Below, one piece after another: positions 7,347-16,665 of a stretch of 64,000 nucleotides of DNA. This DNA is from PRO6 sp035565775 (GTDB lineage: Bacteria > Pseudomonadota > Alphaproteobacteria > Rhizobiales > Xanthobacteraceae). The number at the start of each line of letters is the position of its first letter. Within the stretch, counting starts at the first letter, position 1. The stretch spans positions 113,184 through 177,183 of the forward strand of contig DATMRW010000025.1 of NCBI GenBank assembly GCA_035565775.1, in the 5' to 3' direction. The notes under the pieces are model-generated. The model did not search any database, was not told where the DNA came from, and was given only the letters and a program-made list of their open reading frames with translations. The translations under genes were made by a program, and so were the position numbers.

Positions 7347-10300
7347 ATGCCCGCATTTTTTATCGACCGGCCGATCTTCGCCTGGGTCGTCGCGCTGTTC
7401 ATTTGTCTGATCGGCGCGATCTCGATTCCCTTCCTCTCTGTCGCGCAGTATCCGATCATTGCGCCGCCCTCCATTGCGATCAGTACCAGCTATCCGGGCG
7501 CATCACCGGAAAACCTCTACAACAGCGTCACGCGGCTGATCGAGGAGGAGCTGAATGGTGCCGCCGGCATCCTGAATTTTGAGTCCACCAGCGACTCGCT
7601 CGGCCAGGTGGAAATCCTTGCCAACTTCGTGCCCGGCACCGATAGCAGCATGGCCTCGGTCGAGGTCCAGAATCGCATCAAGCGCGTTGAGGCTCGCCTG
7701 CCGCGCGCGGTGATCCAGCAGGGCATTCTGGTCGAGGAAGCCTCAAGCGCGGTTCTGCAGATCATCACGCTTCGCTCGACGGATGGCAGCCTCGATGAAG
7801 TCGGCCTCGGCGATTTCATGGTCCGCAACGTGCTCGGCGAGATCCGCCGCATCCCCGGCGTCGGCCGCGCCACCCTCTATTCGACCGAACGCTCGCTGCG
7901 CATCTGGATCGATCCCGCCAAGCTCGTTGGTTACAATCTCACCGCTGACGACGTTACCAAGGCGATCAACGCTCAGAATGCGCAGGTCGCCTCCGGCAGC
8001 GTCGGTGCCGAGCCGTCGACGCCGGATCAAAAAATCTCCGCGCTGGTGCTGGTGAAGGGCCAGCTCACATCCGCCGATGAGTTCGGAGCGATCGTTCTTC
8101 GCGCCAACCCGGACGGCTCGACGGTGCGTCTGCGCGATGTCGCCCGCATCGAGGTCGGCGGCATGGGTTATCAGTTCACCACGCGCCTCAACGGCCAGCC
8201 GACCGCCGGCCTTTCGGTGCTCCTTGCGCCGACCGGCAATGCGCTGGCCACCGCGAGTGCGATCGAGGCCAAGATGAAGGAGCTGTCGCGCTTCTTCCCG
8301 GCCAACATCACCTATGACATTCCCTACAACATCACGCCTGTCGTCGAGGCGTCGATCACCAAGGTGCTGACGACGCTGGCCGAAGCTGTCGTGCTGGTGT
8401 TCATCGTGATGTTCCTGTTCCTGCAGAACATCCGCTACACCGTCATCCCGACAATCGTCGTGCCGGTCGCGCTGCTCGGCACCTGCGCGACGCTCCTCCT
8501 GGCCGGCTACTCGATCAATATGCTGACGCTGTTCGGCATGGTGCTGGCGATCGGCATATTGGTCGACGATGCCATCGTCGTGGTCGAGAACGTCGAGCGC
8601 ATCATGTCGGAGGAGGGGCTGCCGCCGAAGGAAGCGACGCGCAAGGCGATGTCGCAGATCACCAGTGCGATCGTCGGCATCACGCTGGTGCTGATGGCGG
8701 TGTTCGTGCCGATGGCGTTCTTTCCCGGCTCCGTTGGCATCATCTACCGGCAGTTCTCGGTCACGATGGTGGCGGCGATCGGCTTCTCAGCGCTGATGGC
8801 GCTGTCGCTGACACCCGCGCTCTGCGCCACGCTGCTCAAGCCGGTGCAGGCGGGGCACGGCCATGCCAAGAGAGGCGTTTTTGGCTGGTTCAATCGCATT
8901 CTTGATCGCGTGAAAGACCGCTATGCCGGCTCCGTCGGCTGGATGGTGACACGCACGGGCCGGTTGATGGTGATCTACGCGGTGCTGCTGATCGGGCTTG
9001 GCTGGGCCTTCGTCCGGCTGCCGGGCGGTTTTCTGCCGATCGACGATCAGGGCTTCATCACCACCGACGTTCAGACGCCGTCCAACTCATCGTTCAACCG
9101 GACGGAAGCGGCGGTCAAGGAGGTGGAAAAGTATCTGGCGAGCCGCGACGGTGTCGAGAATGTCACCTTCCTCACGGGCTTCAGTTTTCTTGGTCAGGGC
9201 ATCAACACCGCGCAAGCCTTCATCACCCTGAAGGACTGGTCGGAACGCGGGCCTAAGGATTCCGCTGCGGCGATCGTCAACGACATCAACAAGAACCTGT
9301 CATCGGTGCGCGATGCCCAGATTTCGGCCCTGCAGCCGCCGCCGATCGACAACCTCGGCAACTCTAGCGGCTTCAGCTTCCGCCTGCAGGATCGCGGGCA
9401 GAAGGGCTATGACGCCTTGATGCAGGCGACCGACACCTTGCTGGCGCGGGCCAAGGCAAGCCCTGTGCTGAAGAATGTCTTTGTCGAGGGCCTGCCGCCC
9501 GCGCCGGTCGTCAACCTTATGGTGGACCGCGAGAAGGCCGCCGCGTTCGGCGTGACCTTCGAGGACATCAACAGCACCATCTCGACCAATCTCGGTTCGG
9601 CCTATATCAACGACTTCCCCAATCGTGGACGCATGCAGCGCGTGATCGTGCAGAGCGACACGGCCGGCCGCATGAAGGCCAGCGACATTCTTGGCTACAA
9701 CGTCAAGAACAGCCGCGGGCAACTGGTGCCGCTGTCCGCCTTCTCGACGGTCGAGTGGAGCAAGGGGCCGACCCAGATCGTCGGATTCAATTATTATCCC
9801 TCGGTGCGCATCAGCGGCGAGGCGAAGCCGGGCTTCACCTCGGGCGATGCGATCGCCGAGATGGAGAGACTGGCCGACCAGCTTCCGCGCGGATTCGGCT
9901 ATGAGTGGACGGGCCAGTCGCTGCAGGAAAAGCTCTCCGGCTCGCAGGCGCCGTTCATCCTTGCGCTGTCGGCGCTTGTCGTCTTCCTGTGCCTTGCCGC
10001 GCTCTATGAGAGCTGGGCGATCCCGCTCGCCGTGCTGCTGACGGTGCCGCTCGGCATCTGCGGCGCCGTGGCGGCGGCGATGATGCGGGGCCTGCCGAAC
10101 GACGTCTATTTCACCGTGGCGCTGATCACGATCATCGGCCTTGCCGCAAAGGACGCGATTCTCATCATCGAGTTCGCCAAGGAGCTCCGCGAGAAAGGCA
10201 AGCCGCTGCTGACGGCGACGGTCGAGGCCTGCCGCCTGCGCTTCCGGCCGATCCTGATGACCGGCTTTGCCTTCGTCTGCGGCGTGCTGCCGATGGCGAT

Positions 10301-10517
10301 CGCCAGCGGCGCGGGCGCGAAGAGCCAGCAGGCGCTCGGCACGAGCGTGATGGGCGGGATGATCGCCGTGGTCATTCTTGCGCTGCTGATGGTGCCGGTG
10401 TTCTTCGTCTTCGTCCGGCGCTGGCTCTCCGGCGACAAGTCGGGCGGCGAAGTGAACGCGTTTGAGGCGCCGGTGCTTCCGGCGGCGGAGGCGAGGGAAG
10501 CCGCAGGCGGTCACTGA
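7347..10517 (+). CDS. RND efflux pump, HAE-1 (AcrB/MexB-like) family
   Basis: Inner-membrane proton/drug antiporter of 1056 residues, the usual length. It begins with the typical MPAFFIDRPIFAWVVALFI first membrane helix. A large periplasmic loop follows, with YPGASPENLYNSVTRLIEEE. TM4 carries ILVDDAIVVVENVER, with the two Asp residues of the proton relay, and TM10 carries LAAKDAILIIEFAKE, with the relay Lys. The second half repeats the layout, as expected for the internal duplication. It follows its adaptor by 10 bp. The downstream AraC gene is convergent, so it is not an obvious local regulator of this pump. Likely substrates are hydrophobic or amphiphilic toxicants, not predictable from sequence. 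Confidence 0.97.
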   Translation: MPAFFIDRPIFAWVVALFICLIGAISIPFLSVAQYPIIAPPSIAISTSYPGASPENLYNSVTRLIEEELNGAAGILNFESTSDSLGQVEILANFVPGTDSSMASVEVQNRIKRVEARLPRAVIQQGILVEEASSAVLQIITLRSTDGSLDEVGLGDFMVRNVLGEIRRIPGVGRATLYSTERSLRIWIDPAKLVGYNLTADDVTKAINAQNAQVASGSVGAEPSTPDQKISALVLVKGQLTSADEFGAIVLRANPDGSTVRLRDVARIEVGGMGYQFTTRLNGQPTAGLSVLLAPTGNALATASAIEAKMKELSRFFPANITYDIPYNITPVVEASITKVLTTLAEAVVLVFIVMFLFLQNIRYTVIPTIVVPVALLGTCATLLLAGYSINMLTLFGMVLAIGILVDDAIVVVENVERIMSEEGLPPKEATRKAMSQITSAIVGITLVLMAVFVPMAFFPGSVGIIYRQFSVTMVAAIGFSALMALSLTPALCATLLKPVQAGHGHAKRGVFGWFNRILDRVKDRYAGSVGWMVTRTGRLMVIYAVLLIGLGWAFVRLPGGFLPIDDQGFITTDVQTPSNSSFNRTEAAVKEVEKYLASRDGVENVTFLTGFSFLGQGINTAQAFITLKDWSERGPKDSAAAIVNDINKNLSSVRDAQISALQPPPIDNLGNSSGFSFRLQDRGQKGYDALMQATDTLLARAKASPVLKNVFVEGLPPAPVVNLMVDREKAAAFGVTFEDINSTISTNLGSAYINDFPNRGRMQRVIVQSDTAGRMKASDILGYNVKNSRGQLVPLSAFSTVEWSKGPTQIVGFNYYPSVRISGEAKPGFTSGDAIAEMERLADQLPRGFGYEWTGQSLQEKLSGSQAPFILALSALVVFLCLAALYESWAIPLAVLLTVPLGICGAVAAAMMRGLPNDVYFTVALITIIGLAAKDAILIIEFAKELREKGKPLLTATVEACRLRFRPILMTGFAFVCGVLPMAIASGAGAKSQQALGTSVMGGMIAVVILALLMVPVFFVFVRRWLSGDKSGGEVNAFEAPVLPAAEAREAAGGH

Positions 10518-10559
10518 GGTGTTGTGGGGCGGCGTAGCCGGGCGGCCACCGTGCCGGGG

Positions 10560-11561
10560 TCACGCGCTTGGCTGCGCCCGCGTGACGGGTTGGAATGCGC
10601 TGCCGCGGCGGGACGGCGCCCGCAGCGTTTGCGACGGATACTCGCCGAACAGCGAATGATAATATTGAGAGAAGCGTCCCAGTTCGAGAAAACCGTGCTG
10701 CATGGCCGCTTCGGCCACAGTCACCTGGGCCGGATCGCTCTCTCGCAACACCGAGTGGACGTTGCACATCCGCTTGTAGCGCAGGAAAGTGACGGGGCCG
10801 ATGCCGAGCGCGTCGTGGAAGGCACGGTGCAGGTTGCGACGCGACGTGCCGAGCCGCGCGCAGATCTCTGAAACATGGATCGGCCTGAGACCGGCCATGT
10901 CGAGGAAATGACCGACCTCACGCACGAGCTTGACGGCCGAAGGGGGCGGTCCCGATTCATCAGGCGGCAGACTATGAACGATCGACGCGGTGACGGCGTC
11001 GATGATCGAGCGGCGCCAGTAGTCGGCCGCCTCCTGCGACAGAGGCGTGTGCGGATCGCAAAGGTACGTGACGATCTTGGATAGCCGCTGGACGGCCAGC
11101 GGGCCGACATAGGGATCGGCCCTGAAGTGATTTTTCGCCTGCCACGTGGCGGCGTCGCTCAGCCGCGGCTCCCCGGCGAAAACTGCGGCCACATCGTCCA
11201 GGGGAAGGCGGATGGCCCCGTAGGCCGCACCGCCGTAAAATCGGCCGTCATGATCGACGTCGGGCGGGATGACCAGAACGTCCGCAGGACGCAGATCGTA
11301 TGACCAATGGGTGACGCGGCTGTCGGCGCCGAGCAGAATGCCGATGATCAGGTGTTTCTCATTCGAAGTTCGCTGCGCCCGGATGCCGACCGAGAACGAG
11401 CCTGCGCTAAGCGAAAACTCTCCGATGGCGATATGAGTGAGCCAGCCCTGAAGCGCGCCGGGGGCGAGTTGCGTCACATCGACATGGCTGCCGAGGATCG
11501 CTTCGCGCATGCACTCGAAGCAGTCCACCCTGGAGTGATTGACGAAGACATCTCCGCTCAT
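10560..11561 (-). CDS. AraC-family transcriptional regulator
   Basis: About 333 residues. The C-terminal double helix-turn-helix (about residues 220-315) contains ICARLGTSRRNLHRAFHDAL and AAMQHGFLELGRFSQYYHSL, then FGEYPSQTLR, the AraC signature. The N-terminal half is a ligand or partner domain with a cupin-like stretch (LRPADVLVIPPDVDHDGRFYG). The ATG at 11561 has a GAGGAG ribosome site 10 bases upstream; an in-frame start at 11603 would add 14 residues. It is divergent from the formylglycine enzyme/sulfatase pair (240 bp between starts), which makes that pair the likeliest target, and convergent with the RND pump. The effector is unknown. Confidence 0.92.
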   Translation of the reverse strand: MSGDVFVNHSRVDCFECMREAILGSHVDVTQLAPGALQGWLTHIAIGEFSLSAGSFSVGIRAQRTSNEKHLIIGILLGADSRVTHWSYDLRPADVLVIPPDVDHDGRFYGGAAYGAIRLPLDDVAAVFAGEPRLSDAATWQAKNHFRADPYVGPLAVQRLSKIVTYLCDPHTPLSQEAADYWRRSIIDAVTASIVHSLPPDESGPPPSAVKLVREVGHFLDMAGLRPIHVSEICARLGTSRRNLHRAFHDALGIGPVTFLRYKRMCNVHSVLRESDPAQVTVAEAAMQHGFLELGRFSQYYHSLFGEYPSQTLRAPSRRGSAFQPVTRAQPSA

Positions 11562-11700
11562 CGATGCCGGACTCCTCAGGCGCGCAATGGAAATGCTCCG
11601 CACGGTCGGGCCGTTGCGAGTGAAATAGTCAGTTCAGCGAAGAATGCGACGCGGGCGTATATTGTTCCTTCCCCGTGACAGGCAGAGCAAGATCTCCCGC

Positions 11701-11722
11701 TTGGCACAAACTGCACATCACA
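11701..11722. repeat. Dispersed 22-bp intergenic element, copy 1
   Basis: TTGGCACAAACTGCACATCA continues CA at 11721. It differs from 25770-25791 at only two positions. Both copies sit 80-140 bp upstream of a plus-strand gene start and both are followed 20-25 bp later by a (G)xACTGTC motif. I read it as a small dispersed repeat or shared regulatory site. Confidence 0.55.
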
Positions 11723-11801
11723 GTTGCGGGGAGTTGGGTTACTGTCGTAAGCCCTTGCTGCGCTCGGCGAGATTTTGTCGGAACTGTCCGGTTGGCTGGC
11801 C

Positions 11802-12788
11802 ATGGCGCTATCGACCGATACTGAACGAAGCGGTTTTTCTGCGGCCGACGACCGTGTGTCCGGCATGGTCTGGATACCGGGCGGCACGTTTCGCATGGGG
11901 TCCGATCGGCACTATCCGGAGGAAGCCCCGAGCCATCAGGTAACTGTCTCCGGGTTCTGGATCGATCAGGCGCCGGTGACGAACCGCCAGTTCAAAGACT
12001 TCGTCAAGGCGACGGGGCATGTGACGACCGCCGAAATCCCGCCGGACCCGAAGCATTATCCCGGTGCGCTGCCGCATATGCTCTATGCCGGTTCGCTCGT
12101 CTTCGTGCCGCCGCGCCACACTGTCGATCTTCATGACTGGTCGCAGTGGTGGACCTTCTTGAAGGGCGCCGACTGGCGCCACCCCTATGGGCCGAAGAGC
12201 AGCATCAACACGCTCGACAATCATCCGGTCGTGCATGTGGCCTTCGCCGATGCGCAGGCCTACGCAAGGTGGGCGGGCAAGGAACTGCCCACGGAAGCCG
12301 AATGGGAGTTTGCGGCACGGGGCGGACTCGATGGTGCCGAATACGCCTGGGGCAACGAGTTTACGCCGCATGGCAAACACATGGCAAACACCTGGCAGGG
12401 CGAGTTTCCGGCACAAAGCCTTAACCTCGATGGCTATGAGCGGACCTCGCCGGTTCGGGCTTTCCCGCCCAACGGCTATGGCCTCTATGACATGATCGGC
12501 AATGTCTGGGAGTGGACTGATGACTGGTACTCTCCACGGCACCCGGCGGATGCGCCGAAAACCTGCTGCATACCTGTCAATCCGCGCGGCGCGGGCGAGG
12601 CGGGCAGCTACGATCCGTGCCAGCCGGAGATCAGGATTCCGCGAAAAGTGCTGAAGGGCGGTTCGCATCTGTGCGCGCCGAATTACTGCCGCCGCTATCG
12701 CCCCGCGGCGCGTCATGCCGAAGCAGTCGATACATCCACCAGCCACGTCGGATTCCGATGTGTCGTGAGGCAGGCAAGCACGCCATGA
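11802..12788 (+). CDS. Formylglycine-generating enzyme (sulfatase-modifying factor, FGE/SUMF1)
   Basis: Oxidises an active-site Cys of sulfatases to C-alpha-formylglycine, the nucleophile aldehyde they need. About 328 residues from the ATG at 11802 (an in-frame TTG at 11775 would add 9). The FGE-sulfatase fold is clear: MVWIPGGTFRMGSDRHYPEE at the start, LPTEAEWEFAARGG, YGLYDMIGNVWEWTDDWYS, and GGSHLCAPNYCRRYRPAAR near the end. That last motif holds the two catalytic Cys (C291 and C296), spaced as in bona fide copper-dependent FGEs, so this is probably a true FGE and not an EgtB-type relative. It is 30 bp upstream of a sulfatase gene. There is no signal peptide, so it acts in the cytoplasm before Tat export of its client. 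Confidence 0.95.
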   Translation: MALSTDTERSGFSAADDRVSGMVWIPGGTFRMGSDRHYPEEAPSHQVTVSGFWIDQAPVTNRQFKDFVKATGHVTTAEIPPDPKHYPGALPHMLYAGSLVFVPPRHTVDLHDWSQWWTFLKGADWRHPYGPKSSINTLDNHPVVHVAFADAQAYARWAGKELPTEAEWEFAARGGLDGAEYAWGNEFTPHGKHMANTWQGEFPAQSLNLDGYERTSPVRAFPPNGYGLYDMIGNVWEWTDDWYSPRHPADAPKTCCIPVNPRGAGEAGSYDPCQPEIRIPRKVLKGGSHLCAPNYCRRYRPAARHAEAVDTSTSHVGFRCVVRQASTP

Positions 12789-12818
12789 CTTTCATGTTTT
12801 GGAAGGATGGAGAGTAGG

Positions 12819-14622
12819 ATGACGAGCAATGCGCTGGATGAACGTCGAGGTGAAGCGAAAGGCACGGAGCTTCAAGCGCCGAGCCGTCGGAGCATTCTGC
12901 TCGGGTCGTCGGCGGTCGTCGCGATGGCGACGTTGACGCAGTCCGGGGCCGGGCAGGCGCAACAGGTGGCGCCGGCCCAGCCGGCCGCGTCATCCGGGCG
13001 CAAGCCCAACATCCTTGTCATCTTTGGCGACGTCGGCATAACCAACCTCAGCGCCTATGCGAACGGCTTGATGGGCTACGAGACGCCGAACATCGATCGC
13101 ATCGCTCGCGAGGGCATCAAGTTTCAGCACTATTACGGCGAACAGTCTTGTACGGCGGGCCGGGCAGCGTTCCTCACCGGCCAGCACAGCCTTCGCACCG
13201 GGCTGACCAAGGTTGGCTTTCCCGGCGCGCCGATGGGCATGAGCCAGCTTGATCCCTCGATCGGGGGACTTCTCAAGAATCTCGGCTATGCGACGGGACA
13301 ATTCGGCAAGAACCATGTCGGCGACCGCAACGATACGTTGCCGACCGTCAACGGCTTCGACGAATTTTTCGGAAACCTCTATCACCTCAACGCGGAGGAG
13401 GAGCCCGAGTTGCCGGACTATCCGAAGGACGCAGCCTATCGCGCGAAGTATGGGCCGCGCGGGGTGCAAGGCGACCAATGTCGATGACCCGACGGTCGAT
13501 ACGCGTTTTGGCAAGATCGGCAAGCAAACCATCGAGGATACCGGCGCGCTGACGAAGAAGCGGATGGAGACGATCGACGACGAAACATCGGCGGCGGCGA
13601 TCGATTTCATGCAGCGGCAGCGGGCGGCGGGCAAGCCGTTTTTCGTCTGGTTCAACTCGACCCGCATGCACCTGCGCACCCATGTGCGGCCAAGGCACCG
13701 CGGACGCTATACGCACGGCGACAGTGAGTATATCGACGGCATGCTGGAGCATGACGATACGGTCGGCAGCCTCCTGAAGGCTCTGGATGATATGGACAGC
13801 GCCAACGACACCATCGTCGTCTATTCGAGCGACAACGGGCCTCATATGAATACGTGGCCGGACGGCGCGATGACCTGGTTCCGCTCCGAGAAAAACACCA
13901 ACTGGGAGGGCGCGTTCCGCGTGCCGTGCATGGTGCGCTGGCCCTCCATTATCAAGCCGGGAACGGTGACCAACGAGCTGATGAGCCACAACGATTGGGT
14001 GCCGACGCTCTGTGCGATTGCCGGGGAGCCCGATATCGTCAACAAGCTCAAAGCTGGCTACGTGGTAAACGGCATCACCTACAAGGTGCACCTTGACGGC
14101 TATGATCAGTCCGCATTTCTGCGCAATGTGAGCGGTAGCGCGGCCAACAACAATGGCGTGAAAAGTGCGCGCAACAGTTTCTTCTATGCCGACGATGATG
14201 GCTTGCTCGTCGGCCTCCGCAGCGGGGACTACAAGTATGTCTTCTCCGAGCAGCGCAAGGAGGGAACGATGGCCGTGTGGGCCGAGCCCTTCACGACGCT
14301 GCGACTGCAGAGAATATTCAATCTGATGCAGGATCCGTTCGAACGCGCCGACATGACCTCGAACACGTTCTGGGATTGGCAGATCAACCATGTCGGGATG
14401 ATGTACGGGGTGATCGACGAGGTTTTCCAGATCGTGGCGACGTTCAAGGACTTTCCGCCGCGCTCGTTCCCGCCGAGCTTCAATCCCGCCAACATCATGG
14501 AAAGCACGTTGGATAACATCAAGCAGAAGAGGGCGCTCACCGAAAGTCTGGATCTGGATAGGATCCGCAGCGGATTGAATAAGCTGATTGAAGAGCAGCT
14601 CCGGCAGGGTGTGGGCAGGTGA
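12819..14622 (+). pseudogene. Tat-exported arylsulfatase, interrupted by a frameshift
   Basis: Sulfatase-family (alkaline phosphatase fold) hydrolase. The start at 12819 is preceded by GGAG. A twin-arginine signal (SRRSILLGSSAVVAMATL) is followed by the sulfatase core with KPNILVIF, the modification motif SCTAGRAAF (Cys codon 13149-13151, the target of the FGE upstream) and TGQHSLRTG. At about 13465-13487 the frame runs into a stop (TGA ending at 13487). The remaining half continues one frame over from about 13465 (CKATNVDDPTVDTRFGKIGK) through VVYSSDNGPHMNTWPDGA to 14622. The shift fits a loss of 2, 5 or 8 bases. The metal site reads GDVG where family members usually have GDD-I/V-G, so one metal-binding Asp seems to be missing. 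Recently inactivated, or a sequencing error; see findings. Confidence 0.88.
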
Positions 14623-14632
14623 AAGATACATT

Positions 14633-14657
14633 GTCGGCCCGTCAGGGACGGGCCGAC
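14633..14657. terminator. Perfect 11-bp inverted repeat between convergent genes
   Basis: GTCGGCCCGTC-AGG-GACGGGCCGAC lies just after the sulfatase stop and about 40 bp beyond the end of the minus-strand Cys-rich gene. It has no T-run on either strand, so it would act as a strong hairpin (3' stabiliser or factor-assisted terminator) rather than a classic intrinsic terminator. Confidence 0.6.
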
Positions 14658-14697
14658 CGTGTCCTCAAAATGATGCCCGATCTAAGTAAAAATCCGT

Positions 14698-15273
14698 TCA
14701 GCGCGATCGGCGCATTCCCATCAAGGCATTCTGGCAGGTCGGGGAAAGCGACGCGGCATTGGCGCGCAGGCACGCGACCGCGCGGCCGCCGCCCATCTGC
14801 ACGTTCCCGCAGTACATCCGAAAATCCTCGCCGCAGGAGGTGCGAACCAGGGCGATTTCCTGGCGGGGCGTCATGGCTCGCATCGGCGGTGCCGGGGGCG
14901 CGGTGACCGCGCCGACGGTGCCGGATGGCGCGACAGGTGCTGCCGCGAGCGGCGGGGGTGCGACCGGTGCTGCTGCCGACGCGGGAGGCGCGGCAACAGG
15001 CGGAGCGGCGGTTGTCTTGCCGACCGCGCCGACAGCCATCTGGCAACCCTGCGAGAGGTTCGCCATGTTCTGCTGCAGGCACATGAGGGCCTGCTTTCCG
15101 CCGGACGGGACGTTCGCGCAGTGCGCCTCGTAGTCGGTACGGCAGGCTTCGCGGATGGCGCTTCGCTGCGCCGACGTTGGCTGTTGTGCTGCGAGGGGTG
15201 AGGTGAGGACCATCAGGCTTGTCGCGAGAAAAAACAGTTGCGCGCAGCGGCGCCATTCGATGCCATGCTTCAT
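14698..15273 (-). CDS. Secreted Cys-rich repeat protein (GLG1/FGFR-type Cys-rich repeats)
   Basis: 191 residues with a cleavable signal peptide (LFFLATSLMVLTSPLAAQQ). Two related repeats follow, each with four Cys. The first is ACRTDYEAHCANVPSGGKQA...CLQQNMANLSQGCQ (about residues 43-78); the second is SCGEDFRMYCGNVQMGGGRA...CLRANAASLSPTCQ (about 145-182). They are joined by a long Ala/Pro linker (about 85-130). This matches the small periplasmic Cys-rich repeat family common in Bradyrhizobium relatives, of unknown function. It is convergent with the sulfatase and shares the 14633-14657 hairpin region. The intact repeats with conserved Cys spacing suggest a real, disulfide-stabilised protein. 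Confidence 0.88.
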   Translation of the reverse strand: MKHGIEWRRCAQLFFLATSLMVLTSPLAAQQPTSAQRSAIREACRTDYEAHCANVPSGGKQALMCLQQNMANLSQGCQMAVGAVGKTTAAPPVAAPPASAAAPVAPPPLAAAPVAPSGTVGAVTAPPAPPMRAMTPRQEIALVRTSCGEDFRMYCGNVQMGGGRAVACLRANAASLSPTCQNALMGMRRSR

Positions 15274-15447
15274 TGCGATCTCCAGTCCATTGCCTTGGTC
15301 AGGCGGTTCAGCGGCGAATAGATCAAGCGGCCGAGTAGGGACCTCGATAGGGCGCGAAGACTGCGCGCTTTTGAATGTTCCAGCAACAAGAATATGGTAT
15401 CATTCGTAGTCTTGCGTGCTTGCCATGATATCGATCGGAGAAGGGGA

Positions 15448-16653
15448 ATGAGATCCAGTCATTCGCTTGCCGATTTATCCCCTTGGAGACTCGCGCGATT
15501 TGCGAGGTTCCCGCGGAAGGCACTGAGTGTCCTCGCTGTGGCTGGAGCAGTTTTTCTTGCGGCATGTGAACAGAACAGTTTTGTTCAACCACCGCCGCCG
15601 ACAGTCGATGTCGCTCTGCCGCTCCAGAAGGAAATCACGCGCTATCTTTTTGCCACCGGCAACACCGCGCCGATCAAGTCCGTTGACCTCGTCGCGCGGG
15701 TGCAGGGTGTGCTGCAGTCGATCGACTACAAGGATGGCTCGTTCGTAAAGGAAGGCACGAGGCTGTTCACGATCGAGCCGGAGACATACAAACTCAAGCT
15801 CGATCAGGCGAAGGCAGCGGAGGCAGGCGCGCAGGCGGCGTTCGTGCAGGCGCAGGCTGAATATAAGCGGCAGTCCGAACTCGTCTCCAGGCAATTTGCG
15901 TCACAGCAGACTTTTGAGCAGGCATCCGCTTCGCGCGACAGCGCCGAGGCCAATCTGCAACAGGCGCAGGCCAACACCAAACTCGCGGCCATCAACTATG
16001 GCTATACCAACGTCGTGGCGCCGTTCGACGGGATCGTCTCCGCGCATCTCGTTTCGGTCGGCGAGCTTGTGGGAGCGTCGTCGCCGACCCAGCTTGCGAG
16101 CATCGTTCAGCTCGATCCCATCTACGTCAACTTCAATGTCGGCGAGCGGGATGTCCTGACCATCCGCGCCGAGGCCGTGCGGCGCGGGCTGACGGCGGAA
16201 GATCTGCAGCGCATCCCGGTTGAGATCGGGCTGCAGACGGAAAACGGCTATCCGCATTCGGGAAAACTCGACTATGCCGCACCGACGCTGAATCAGTCCA
16301 CCGGAACGCTGGCCGTGCGCGGCGTGCTGCCCAATCCGACACGCGTGCTGCTGCCGGGATATTTCGTTCGCGTCCGCGTGCCCGTGGAGACGGACGTCAA
16401 GGCGCTGCTGGTGCCGGATGTCGCGCTCGGCAACGACCAGGGCGGCCGCTATGTGCTGGTGGCCAACAAGGACGATGTCATCGAGCAGCGCAAGGTAGAG
16501 GTCGGCCCGCTCGAGGGGCAGCTGCGGGTGATCGAGGCGGGCCTTGCGCCTGACGACCGGGTGGTGGTTGCGGGCATTCTGCGGGCCATTCCCGGCCAGA
16601 AAGTCAAGCCGCAGGTTCAGACGATCGAGCAGTTCCTGGCGGCGGTGAAATAG
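15448..16653 (+). CDS. RND efflux periplasmic adaptor lipoprotein (second system)
   Basis: Membrane fusion protein of about 401 residues. The ATG at 15448 follows the strong ribosome site GGAGAAGGGG (15438-15447). The N-terminus is long and basic, then a hydrophobic segment ends in LAAC, a lipobox. It has lipoyl halves (DGSFVKEGTRLFTIEPETYK; VAPFDGIVSAHLVSVGELVG), a helical hairpin rich in Ala/Gln, and a C-terminal barrel (LRVIEAGLAPDDRVVVAGIL). It ends QTIEQFLAAVK, close to MdtA/MexE-type adaptors. It is 12 bp from its pump gene. It differs from the adaptor at 6147, so this is not a local duplication. Confidence 0.95.
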   Translation: MRSSHSLADLSPWRLARFARFPRKALSVLAVAGAVFLAACEQNSFVQPPPPTVDVALPLQKEITRYLFATGNTAPIKSVDLVARVQGVLQSIDYKDGSFVKEGTRLFTIEPETYKLKLDQAKAAEAGAQAAFVQAQAEYKRQSELVSRQFASQQTFEQASASRDSAEANLQQAQANTKLAAINYGYTNVVAPFDGIVSAHLVSVGELVGASSPTQLASIVQLDPIYVNFNVGERDVLTIRAEAVRRGLTAEDLQRIPVEIGLQTENGYPHSGKLDYAAPTLNQSTGTLAVRGVLPNPTRVLLPGYFVRVRVPVETDVKALLVPDVALGNDQGGRYVLVANKDDVIEQRKVEVGPLEGQLRVIEAGLAPDDRVVVAGILRAIPGQKVKPQVQTIEQFLAAVK

Positions 16654-16665
16654 GAAGCAGCGCCA

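Noticed and set aside
13387..14631. 414-residue minus-strand frame opposite the sulfatase
   Set aside because: Shadow of the second half of the sulfatase; sequence on the plus strand contains sulfatase motifs.
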